Source: Photorhabdus heterorhabditis
Lineage (GTDB): Bacteria; Pseudomonadota; Gammaproteobacteria; Enterobacterales; Enterobacteriaceae
DNA: 64,000 nt
Direction of reading: 5' to 3'
Assembly (NCBI RefSeq): GCF_018448905.1
Contig: NZ_RCWA01000006.1
Location: 116,947 to 180,946 of the forward strand
The translations under genes were made by a program, and so were the position numbers. The stretch's first letter is position 1; each line of letters opens with the position of its first letter. The notes under the pieces were generated by a model. That model saw nothing but the letters and a program-made list of their open reading frames with translations. It was not told the origin of the DNA and did not search any database. This document shows, one piece after another, positions 9,278-16,798 of the stretch.

Positions 9278-9880
9278 ATGCAGTACATGGTGATACAGAA
9301 ACAAGACCGAATGGTCCGTTCCCCTGAACGGGGTTGGGCTATTTTGGAAAATGGTGCGGTGGCTCTGGTTGTGATTGCCGTGATTACTGTGGTTTTGGGG
9401 GGAATTTATATGTTGTATGACCGTAAGGATGCGGTTGTGGAAGCAACGAATCTGCAAACTATCATCTCCAGTACTCAGGGGTTAATGAAAGGCAGCGGCG
9501 GGTATGAATTTAGTCACGCAGACAAGATGACCGGTGTCCTGATTCAGTTGGGTGGCGTGCCGAAGAGTATGACGGTTCGCGGAGATACAACTGTCGGTAA
9601 TGCCACGCTGTGGAATACCTGGGGTGGTCAGGTTAAGGTCGGACCGAGCAGCACGGGGGGATTTAATAATGGGTTCACGGTAACTTACGAGAGAGTCCCG
9701 CAGTCTGCCTGTGTTTCATTAGCGACTGGGATGAGCCGGGGAGGAAGTGCGTCAGAGATTACTATTAATAATACTCATCACGCTGATGGCAAGGTGACAC
9801 TGGAAAGTGCCAGTACAGAATGCACAAGGAACAACGGTCGTACCGGTACCAATAAACTGATCTTTACGATTAATGGTTAA
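9278..9880 (+). CDS. pilS: PilS, major thin-pilus pilin precursor
   Basis: Type IVb-like prepilin with a long leader. The processing site is RG|WAILENGAVALVVIAVI: Gly at -1, a bulky Trp at +1 and Glu at +5 of the mature protein, followed by the hydrophobic assembly helix to about residue 45. The mature domain has Cys residues (SACVSLATG and STECTRNNG) placed to form the C-terminal disulfide loop of type IV pilins. The 68-base gap after pilR and a purine-rich leader (ATAAGGAATAAATC) suggest independent or boosted expression. The peptidase gene starts immediately after the stop. Confidence 0.92.
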   Translation: MQYMVIQKQDRMVRSPERGWAILENGAVALVVIAVITVVLGGIYMLYDRKDAVVEATNLQTIISSTQGLMKGSGGYEFSHADKMTGVLIQLGGVPKSMTVRGDTTVGNATLWNTWGGQVKVGPSSTGGFNNGFTVTYERVPQSACVSLATGMSRGGSASEITINNTHHADGKVTLESASTECTRNNGRTGTNKLIFTING

Positions 9881-10546
9881 ATGAAGACACTGATTGCGGT
9901 TAGCTTTCCTACAGAATATACCCCTCTGGTTATGATGACGTTATTTGTCATCGGATGCGTGCTGCTTAGTCCGGTGAGTAAATTTTTGCAGGAATACGGT
10001 CTGTTGATGTGTTCAGTGCATCCGGCACCACGAATAGCTATCTGTTTGTACGTGGTGTCGGGCACATTGATGTTGTTATCACCAGCGCCGCTGATGGAGC
10101 GGATAGCCGCACTGTTGCTGCTGAGTTTTTTGCTGCAATTATCGGTTATGGATGTTTTGAGTGGCTGGCTTCCTCGTCAGTTTACATTGGCTTGTCTGGT
10201 GTCCGGTGTCTTGGTCAATATTTCGTTGCCGTCAGTATCCATAACTCTTTTGGCTACGGTGCTTATGCTTGCTGGGATGGGAGTGTTACGCGAGCTGATG
10301 AACTGGCACTCTCAATGTGAAGTGCTGGGGATGGGGGATGTCTGGCTGATGGGAGCACTGTGTGCCTGGCTGACAGGGTTACCGGCACTAATAGGTTGCT
10401 TGATTGGTTTATCCGGTTTCGTGTTGTGGCATTTGGCACAATTACCTCATCAAGGTACGAAAGGCGGGCCACTGGGGCCTTGGCTTAGTTTGGGGAGTGT
10501 GGTCATGTTGTTGGAACGATTATATCAGCCAATATGGGTAATCTAA
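9881..10546 (+). CDS. pilU: Prepilin peptidase (PilU-type, A24 family)
   Basis: Integral-membrane aspartyl peptidase that would process PilS and PilV. Two catalytic Asp motifs are present: [13 protein letters not shown] (first Asp) and [15 protein letters not shown] (GxGD motif, second Asp). About seven hydrophobic segments span the 221 residues. No N-methyltransferase domain is evident, as in R64 PilU. The gene starts one base after the pilS stop and overlaps pilV by 13 bases. The symbol follows R64 nomenclature, where PilT is the transglycosylase; a transglycosylase occurs separately at 36319. Confidence 0.88.
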   Translation: MKTLIAVSFPTEYTPLVMMTLFVIGCVLLSPVSKFLQEYGLLMCSVHPAPRIAICLYVVSGTLMLLSPAPLMERIAALLLLSFLLQLSVMDVLSGWLPRQFTLACLVSGVLVNISLPSVSITLLATVLMLAGMGVLRELMNWHSQCEVLGMGDVWLMGALCAWLTGLPALIGCLIGLSGFVLWHLAQLPHQGTKGGPLGPWLSLGSVVMLLERLYQPIWVI

Positions 10547-11781
10547 TAGTGACAGAAAAAGAGGGTTGTAGCGGGGGCAGAGGACCGGATAGGGGATATA
10601 TGATGCTGGGCACTGCTGCCGGACTTATGATATTGCTGGTACTGGCGGCGTTGGGAACCCGCATTTACAACGATTATCTGACAGAGAAGTCCTGGCAGGT
10701 CATGGCGGCGCAAAGCAGTCGTTTCAGTGCAGCGTCGAAAGCTTATATTGGCCGTTATTATGGTAGGTTGCGGAATTCAGCAACGACAACCCAACCGGTG
10801 ATGATCACCCCGGATATGTTGAGAAAAACCGGGCTGTTGCCATCCGGATTTAAAGACACCAACAGTTCAGGACAGCGCTATCAGACCGCTGTAGTGCGCA
10901 ATACCCAGGATCCGGCACTATTGCAGGCAATAGTAGTGACACAAGAAGGGAGTCCATTACCTTATAAAGCCCTGCGCCTGATATCGATGGATATCTCTAG
11001 CGGATTGGGGGGATATATTCGGGATGGCAAGACGGCTACTGGCGCAATGAGTACATGGACAGTGCCTTTAAAGGATTTTGGGATAAACAGTGGTGAAGGT
11101 CACCTGGCCGTGTTATTGAGCGCAGATGAGTTATCCACTGCTCGTGAGGAGAGTGACCGATTGTACCGTTTTGCTGTCCCCGGTCGTCCGGAGCTGAACA
11201 AAATGCATACTGACATTAATATGGGAGGCAACAACCTGAACAATACGGCTACCGTGAATGCACAGGCTGGTCATTTCAGTGGCGATATCCGGGCGAATGC
11301 CGGCCAGTTTCAGGGGGATATTCGTAGCCACGATGGCTGGATTGTGACGACAAAGAATAAAGGCTGGTTAAATGAAACTTATGGTGGTGGTTGGATGATG
11401 TCGGACAGTAATTGGCTTCGCAGCGTCAATAATAAAAGCATTTATACGCAGGGACAAATCAAAGGCGGCACCCTCCGGGCTGATGGTCGTCTGTCAACAG
11501 GGGAGTTTTTACAACTTGATAAAGTAGCTGTGGCGGGTACGGCCTGTTTACCCAACGGATTGATTAGCCGCGACAGCAAAGGCGCCATACTGTCCTGCCA
11601 GTCTGGTCTGTGGACAAAAGCAGAGGCTACTTTGCAGCAGAATCAATGTTATCAGGATGGAAACTGGGGGGGACGTGATTTCGCTGAACACCGATGTCAG
11701 CCCGGATATTATGCGGCGGGACTTAAATTTGTGGGTCACCAACGCAGCGAATCAGCCTATGTCATTACCTGCTGTAAATAG
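10534..11781 (+). CDS. pilV: PilV, minor pilin/adhesin
   Basis: A 415-residue pilin-like tip protein. The leader ends [22 protein letters not shown], a prepilin-type site with Gly at -1, but it lacks the Glu usually found at +5. Residues about 230-260 include a repeat-rich stretch ([20 protein letters not shown] / [20 protein letters not shown]) like the stem of shufflon pilins. The C-terminus (about 335-415) holds six Cys, ending SAYVITCCK. In R64, C-terminal variation by a shufflon sets recipient specificity. Here no invertible segments or rci recombinase follow, so the tip appears fixed. Confidence 0.85.
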   Translation: MGNLIVTEKEGCSGGRGPDRGYMMLGTAAGLMILLVLAALGTRIYNDYLTEKSWQVMAAQSSRFSAASKAYIGRYYGRLRNSATTTQPVMITPDMLRKTGLLPSGFKDTNSSGQRYQTAVVRNTQDPALLQAIVVTQEGSPLPYKALRLISMDISSGLGGYIRDGKTATGAMSTWTVPLKDFGINSGEGHLAVLLSADELSTAREESDRLYRFAVPGRPELNKMHTDINMGGNNLNNTATVNAQAGHFSGDIRANAGQFQGDIRSHDGWIVTTKNKGWLNETYGGGWMMSDSNWLRSVNNKSIYTQGQIKGGTLRADGRLSTGEFLQLDKVAVAGTACLPNGLISRDSKGAILSCQSGLWTKAEATLQQNQCYQDGNWGGRDFAEHRCQPGYYAAGLKFVGHQRSESAYVITCCK

Positions 11782-11795
11782 CTTTAAAACGTAAC

Positions 11796-12251
11796 GTGTT
11801 AATATATTTGATTTTTATTTTAGGGGTTTTGTGTTGTCCTTGCTTTGCACTGGTGAGCGGATTAACGCCCTGGCGGGGATTTATCTGTTCGGGTTTCCGA
11901 CACAGGAAAAAACGGTATTACATCATTCATCTGTCCCCGACTGACAGGATAGGGCGTCTGACGCGAAGCCGAACCCGGTGTTTTCATGCGGCATTTGTTC
12001 GCGAACTTGAGGGGGCACTTTTGCGGGCAGACAGGGATATTCTGTTTCGTTCTCATTTGATGCGGCCTGCTCAGATACAGCTGGCCTATTCGGTTCTGGC
12101 ACGTTACCCGACATGGCGTTACCGGATGGTTAACGTAGTGATCCCTCGCTGGGAACGAACAGGAATTACATTACAAAACTTACTGTATGAGTGGCGTTAT
12201 GCTCCGACGGTTGCCTGTGGTGTTATGGTGGTGGTGAAACAGGAAAAATAA
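11796..12251 (+). CDS. Unknown protein at the end of the pil operon
   Basis: A 151-residue protein of unrecognised family. A GTG start (11796) lies 14 bases after pilV. The first about 28 residues are a hydrophobic segment (LIYLIFILGVLCCPCFALVSG) that could be a signal anchor. The remainder is Arg-rich and soluble-looking, with WRYRMVNVVIPRWERTG near residue 110. Its close spacing to pilV implies the same transcript. It may be a pilus accessory protein, but nothing in the sequence shows this directly. Confidence 0.6.
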   Translation: MLIYLIFILGVLCCPCFALVSGLTPWRGFICSGFRHRKKRYYIIHLSPTDRIGRLTRSRTRCFHAAFVRELEGALLRADRDILFRSHLMRPAQIQLAYSVLARYPTWRYRMVNVVIPRWERTGITLQNLLYEWRYAPTVACGVMVVVKQEK

Positions 12252-12260
12252 CACTTTATA

Positions 12261-12368
12261 TGGTGTGTAATTTTCATTTTTTCATGCTGAATTTTTTATC
12301 GTCATTCTTTCTGGTTTTGCCCAGTATGCTTTTCTGTATCGGGTAATCATATGATTAGACTCTAATCA
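12261..12368 (+). repeat. R1 direct repeat, left copy
   Basis: A 108-bp block that recurs at 34595-34702 in the same orientation with no gaps and about 10 differences (about 91% identity). It ends with the palindromes ATCATATGAT and TGATTAGACTCTAATCA (7-bp arms), possibly a protein-binding site. It starts just after the last pilus gene. The right copy lies just before the first conjugation gene, so the two copies bracket the whole biosynthetic insert plus an IS6 remnant. Confidence 0.85.
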
Positions 12369-12436
12369 TGATCTGAATAACGCTAACTCGGTTTAATGCT
12401 TTATCTGACATAATCACCAACATCCGAATGTCCTTC

Positions 12437-12471
12437 TTATGGCAATAAGGGTTTTATCCTTTATGCCATAA
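12437..12471. repeat. Imperfect inverted repeat between R1 and R2
   Basis: Arms TTATGGCAATAAGG and CCTTTATGCCATAA are near-complementary over 14 bases, with a 7-base loop. No T-run follows on either strand, so it is not a classic terminator. It could act as an operator or as an RNA processing site at the end of the biosynthetic transcript. The rest of 12369-12552 and 12651-12717 shows no gene. Confidence 0.45.
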
Positions 12472-12552
12472 AAAGTGACATTACTAAATTGGTTCTACAG
12501 ATTCATTATGTCGTTTCCATTTTATGTCAAATGGATAATATCAAATCATATT

Positions 12553-12650
12553 TATGGTTAGTTGGATATCTGATTGATGGATGTATTGCATTTTAGTTAC
12601 GGAAACATGCGATTTATATTCGAAAAATACACTTTCAGTGATCTTTCCCT
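12553..12650 (+). repeat. R2 direct repeat, left copy
   Basis: A 98-bp block matching 33651-33748 in the same orientation without gaps (about 86% identity). The copies lie inside the R1 pair and directly flank the biosynthetic operon on both sides. Its right end begins a short inverted repeat (AGTGATC at 12637-12643 with GATCACT at 12655-12661). I do not recognise it as a named IS end; it may be a dispersed genus-specific repeat. Confidence 0.75.
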
Positions 12651-12717
12651 GCATGATCACTTTCTTGGGGGAAATCAAGTATCTTCATTGAACACAGGTA
12701 TAGCTGATGATGGGATT

Positions 12718-13248
12718 CTAATTATTATTAAATATGACTTTGTCAGTTAAGATGACCGACGCAAATAGCGCACCAAGAATTTCATTATGATGAGCAACAA
12801 TTTGTTTAGCATCTAATACATCGCCATCACAAGTACTATGGGCATCCCCAACTAGCGTAACATTATAGCCTAATGAGTATGCTCGGCGGCAAGTAGAATC
12901 AATGCAATATTCAGTCTGCATTCCAACAAGTATAATGTTATTAATAGCTAACTCACTAAGAACGCTATGTAATTCTGTTGACTGGAAGGAATCCGGGTGT
13001 TTTTTTTGAATTATTATGTCATTGGGCGTTACGTTTATCTGATCAACAAATTGATAGCCAATATTATTTGTTTCCAACGGATGACATTCCCCTCCACAAT
13101 GTTGCATATATATAATTGGTATTCCAGCTTTTCTAGCCTGACTAATAAGAGAGCTTATATTTTTGATCAATCGTACTTCATCATAAATTGGCTTATCTAA
13201 CATAAACAATCCTTTTTGCATATCTATAATAAGCAAGCCTGATTTCAT
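12718..13248 (-). CDS. Isochorismatase-family cysteine hydrolase
   Basis: A 176-residue single-domain protein of the isochorismatase/nicotinamidase superfamily. The triad is visible: Asp in LLIIDMQKG (D9), Lys in IIQKKHPDSF, and the nucleophilic Cys in MQTEYCIDST. The family hydrolyses amides or vinyl ethers; the EYCIDST context is nearer to nicotinamidase-like amidases than to EntB. No aryl-carrier domain or dihydroxybenzoate genes are present, so a siderophore role is unlikely. As the last gene of the biosynthetic operon, 34 bases after the acylase, it may trim a small amide or remove a by-product. The substrate is unknown. Confidence 0.85.
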   Translation of the reverse strand: MKSGLLIIDMQKGLFMLDKPIYDEVRLIKNISSLISQARKAGIPIIYMQHCGGECHPLETNNIGYQFVDQINVTPNDIIIQKKHPDSFQSTELHSVLSELAINNIILVGMQTEYCIDSTCRRAYSLGYNVTLVGDAHSTCDGDVLDAKQIVAHHNEILGALFASVILTDKVIFNNN

Positions 13249-13282
13249 AATGTGAAATCCTTATATGGTTGTTAATAACAAT

Positions 13283-15616
13283 CTATTTAGATGATGGTTC
13301 AAAAGAAAGTTTTTTTATAAAATTATTATTGTATAATTTAATATAATCGCCCGTTTGCCATAATTGTAACATATCATCATAATTTTTATGTAAAGTATTT
13401 CCTGACTGACCTAGTGATAAAATAAACAGGCTATTATTATCTATATCTGCTAGGTCTATAATTTGTTTATAACCTGGACCAACGGTGTTTTTGAAGTCAT
13501 CATCATATATTCCAACATTTACTGTATACTTCCCGCCACTAGTGGCAATATTCCTGTTCCATAACCAACCTAGCCATGGCGATTCACCAATGACTAATCC
13601 TTTAAATTGGGCTTGGTGTACCCTTCCCCATTGCCATTTCGATAAATTATCTCCATTATCTGATTTAAGCCTAGTCATCGCCGCATGAAGTGATTTAGAT
13701 AAATAATCTGAACAATTTTGTGTAAATTCCGTAAGACAAAAAGAGCCTTCAGAGCTTAGCTGTTTTTTAAGGAATAATGATTCGGACCACTTAAAGGGCG
13801 TATCAATTATATTATTCATTTTGGATAATTCTTCGTACCAATATGACCAGATTGTAGGTTCAATTCTATCCCTAACCATTTCACCATCCCATTTTTGTAA
13901 TTTTTCAAGGGCGACTTCACTAAGATCGTCATTTGGTTTAGTTTTTTCCAATAAGATAGGCATAAAATCTAACCATAAATAACTTTTTACATCATTTTGA
14001 AGCTTCTTTGTATCTTCAATATTGATTTTTTGACTATTTATGATTGTATCGGTAATACGTTTTGCGCGGTAGGGGGGAACATTCCAGCTGCTGGTGAGTG
14101 AAAACGGATATTGTTCAGAAATAATTTTGTTATTTGCTGATATAATATAACCCTTTTCTGGATTTAAAACATGGGGCATCTCATTGAAGGGAATATATTC
14201 TGTCCAACTACCGCTATTTACTGGAAATCTCGGGTCGATATTGTTCCTAATTGGTATCCTTGCAGCCAGATAATACCCAATGTTACCTTTTATATCTGCA
14301 TAGAGAAAATTTTGTGCGGGTGCAACATATTCGCTTAAAGATAATTTAAATTCTTCCCAGTTATTTGCATACCCTAATGCTATTAGTGCTTGCACAGATT
14401 TATCACTAGGCATAAGCGCTGGCCACTTTATTGCAATATCTTTTCCAATCCTATTTATAGGTTCTATGCTACTAATAACAGGGCCTTCATCACTTAATTT
14501 TACAGAATAGAGTACGTCCTGTTTGTTTTTTACCTTGATTCTTTCTTCAATTATCACTTGGTTTGAAGGATTAATGAATAAATCTTGATTGTCAATGACT
14601 GCGGCAGTAACTCCCCAAGTAATATTTTTATTGTGTCCAATTACTATCGATGGGAAACCGGGAATTGTTGCTCCGGTTACGTTTAAATTAGGTCCTTGCA
14701 TGGTAGCTAAGTACCATAAATTAGGTGCAGAAAAAGATAAATGAGGATCGTTTGCTAATATTGGTTTCCCTGTTTCTGTATGTTGCCCAGAGATAACCCA
14801 AGCATTAGAACCAAGACCATAAGACTCCACGGATCTAATATAAGAACTAATTTTTCCATCAAACAGATCTTTCTTCTTAATATTCTTTATTGTAGATATA
14901 TTAGTACTAACACTATGATTTAACTTATTGCTTTCCCTTATAGAAGAAGTCCAATCACTATCAGAAAGTGTGATAGGCGCATCTTTGGGGTAGCTTATGC
15001 TTGCAAGATTAAATTTTTCTTGGCCAAGTTGTGTTATCACAAGATAGTTCTTTAATTTTTCCTCCCAGGCACGATCTAAGTTCCAAGCTAACATTTTTTG
15101 CCAGGATATAGTATCAATATTCGTCCAGGGTTCTGGCTCATATCCTAATAGTAAAATTTCGATAGGGTACTTTTTTAACTTTAAAAATTCATTAACGCCA
15201 GCAGTATAACTTTCTATAATTTTTTGAGTATTATCATTCAAAACATCGAGTGACGACTTGGCCGCTCGTTGAAATTGCCAGGTTCTAAGAATCTTGTCAT
15301 TATCAAGCGCTTCCTCCCCGAAGATTTCACTGAGCCTACCCTGAACGATACGCCGCTGGACCTCCATTTGCCAAAATCTATCTTGTGCATGAGTAAATCC
15401 TAAAGCGAAGTAGGCATCTAAATCGTTTGATTCGGCTTTTATGCGAGGAATACCTAGTTCATCGCGCGCAATAGTAACTTTTCCGTATAACCCTTTGAAT
15501 TTAATCTGCCCGTCATGTTTTGGACTGGTCGAGTTGTACAGATAGCCGACTAAGGCAATAAAACCGAAAGTTGAGAAACAGAACAGGAAAAAAAAATATT
15601 TAAACAATTTTTTCAT
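13283..15616 (-). CDS. Penicillin acylase-family Ntn hydrolase
   Basis: A 777-residue acylase precursor. An N-terminal hydrophobic segment (YFFFLFCFSTFGFIALVGYLY, residues about 7-27) acts as a signal anchor or Sec signal, so the enzyme works in the periplasm. The alpha-chain motif is residues 72-82 (LGFTHAQDRFW). Autoprocessing is expected at G269|S270 (YGLGSNAWVISG), giving Ser270 as N-terminal nucleophile of the beta chain. NDPHL follows and later NKNITWGVTAA. Members cleave N-acyl groups (penicillin G acylase, PvdQ). Lying inside an NRPS/PKS operon, it most likely removes an N-acyl cap from the exported product (prodrug activation); alternatively it could be a self-resistance acylase. The residue positions are direct; the role is inference. 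Confidence 0.88.
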   Translation of the reverse strand: MKKLFKYFFFLFCFSTFGFIALVGYLYNSTSPKHDGQIKFKGLYGKVTIARDELGIPRIKAESNDLDAYFALGFTHAQDRFWQMEVQRRIVQGRLSEIFGEEALDNDKILRTWQFQRAAKSSLDVLNDNTQKIIESYTAGVNEFLKLKKYPIEILLLGYEPEPWTNIDTISWQKMLAWNLDRAWEEKLKNYLVITQLGQEKFNLASISYPKDAPITLSDSDWTSSIRESNKLNHSVSTNISTIKNIKKKDLFDGKISSYIRSVESYGLGSNAWVISGQHTETGKPILANDPHLSFSAPNLWYLATMQGPNLNVTGATIPGFPSIVIGHNKNITWGVTAAVIDNQDLFINPSNQVIIEERIKVKNKQDVLYSVKLSDEGPVISSIEPINRIGKDIAIKWPALMPSDKSVQALIALGYANNWEEFKLSLSEYVAPAQNFLYADIKGNIGYYLAARIPIRNNIDPRFPVNSGSWTEYIPFNEMPHVLNPEKGYIISANNKIISEQYPFSLTSSWNVPPYRAKRITDTIINSQKINIEDTKKLQNDVKSYLWLDFMPILLEKTKPNDDLSEVALEKLQKWDGEMVRDRIEPTIWSYWYEELSKMNNIIDTPFKWSESLFLKKQLSSEGSFCLTEFTQNCSDYLSKSLHAAMTRLKSDNGDNLSKWQWGRVHQAQFKGLVIGESPWLGWLWNRNIATSGGKYTVNVGIYDDDFKNTVGPGYKQIIDLADIDNNSLFILSLGQSGNTLHKNYDDMLQLWQTGDYIKLYNNNFIKKLSFEPSSK

Positions 15617-15637
15617 AAAAGTCTATTTCCTGAATTA

Positions 15638-16798
15638 TTAGATAGGATTAATTTGGTATATTGGAAAATAAGTGTCTAAACTTTCATATAAACCGAGCTT
15701 AGAAAGATGGGGGATGTCATCCCACTGCCATATTTTATCGGTTATAGGGGGGAGCCAACTATTTGTTTCTGCAAAGGTAACAGCGTCTAGGCCTTCTTCA
15801 TAAGAAGCATAATGTGTGTGAACATGAGTGTGGCGCTTAATACACTCCACAGCCCGGGAAGAGGTCAGATGCATTCCTTTTTTCCAACCGGACGTTGTTA
15901 TTACGCCTGGAGAAGCTAATGCCTTTAATGTTGCCCTGAACACTGGAAAACCTACTAGATCCATGAAAATAGCAACGCCTTTTTCAGAAGTTTTTTCGTT
16001 AATAATATTTAAGAAGGTTTTTTCAGCTTGCCGATAATTTTTTTTGAAATTTTTATCCGTGTTATAAAGTTCCTCATTATAAGCCAGATCGCGGAATAAG
16101 TTCCTATCGATTGAGTCAAGACCGACATCTGTAATATATTTTAACATCGTTTTTTTCGATGAAATAAGTCCTGCATTAAAACCATGAATTTTTGCTAGAG
16201 TGACAAAGGCAAATGAAACTCCGCCTCCCCAAGCACATACATAGGCATCAGAATATGCAGCTTTATTGTTTTTAATGTTAGCCAGCCAACAGTTATAAGA
16301 TACTTGCCAGTTTGACCAGGCTGTAATATAACGTAAAGAAAAAGCAGCCCACTGTGGTAGCGTATATTTTGAGTTTTCAGGTATTGGAATAAGATATTTA
16401 TGATGTAACTTAACTTTTTTCGATAATAATCCTATTGTATTAGGTTGATCATAGGCATAAATTTTTTTCGGAAATTTATCATTTCTTGTATTTTCACCAC
16501 AAAATAAAATACAGATCATACCTTCTCGTAAATGTTTTATAGTATTACCAACCTTGAGAATGCGAACAACACCTGAATTACCAATAACAACTTTGTCCTC
16601 CTTTCTTTCTTTACAGATGTCAATTGGTTGGCGTTCTAAAGCGTGTTCCATATTACCTTCCCAGCATCCATAAAGAGGTTCAGCTAACACTTCCTCCGGC
16701 TCAATATCTTTAATATAGATCATTTCTCTTTCAAGATTTTTCCTTTCAAGCCCCTTGTATAACATCCATACTTCTACTTGTTCCATGTTATTCTCCAT
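15638..16798 (-). CDS. MDR-superfamily protein, crotonyl-CoA reductase-like
   Basis: A 386-residue protein. The N-terminal half (about 40-160) resembles the GroES-like domain of crotonyl-CoA carboxylase/reductase relatives: EPLYGCWEGNMEHALERQPI and NSGVVRILKVG. The second half shows a Rossmann-like entry (VCAWGGGVSFAFVTLAKIHGFNAG) and then a region with VAIFMDLVGFPVFRATLKAL. Zinc-ligand Cys clusters of alcohol dehydrogenases are absent. It could reduce an enoyl or similar intermediate in trans, or tailor the released product; no enoyl step is otherwise encoded. The start (16798 or the ATG at 16786) overlaps the upstream NRPS stop, so it is translationally coupled. The exact activity is unknown. 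Confidence 0.65.
   Translation of the reverse strand: MENNMEQVEVWMLYKGLERKNLEREMIYIKDIEPEEVLAEPLYGCWEGNMEHALERQPIDICKERKEDKVVIGNSGVVRILKVGNTIKHLREGMICILFCGENTRNDKFPKKIYAYDQPNTIGLLSKKVKLHHKYLIPIPENSKYTLPQWAAFSLRYITAWSNWQVSYNCWLANIKNNKAAYSDAYVCAWGGGVSFAFVTLAKIHGFNAGLISSKKTMLKYITDVGLDSIDRNLFRDLAYNEELYNTDKNFKKNYRQAEKTFLNIINEKTSEKGVAIFMDLVGFPVFRATLKALASPGVITTSGWKKGMHLTSSRAVECIKRHTHVHTHYASYEEGLDAVTFAETNSWLPPITDKIWQWDDIPHLSKLGLYESLDTYFPIYQINPI

Noticed and set aside
10534-12251. Shufflon downstream of pilV
   Set aside because: No inverted repeat sets and no recombinase gene were found after pilV.
12718-13248. Siderophore pathway suggested by the isochorismatase-family gene
   Set aside because: There are no dihydroxybenzoate synthesis genes, no aryl-carrier domain, no aryl-activating A domain and no receptor; the Cys context is nearer to nicotinamidase-type hydrolases.
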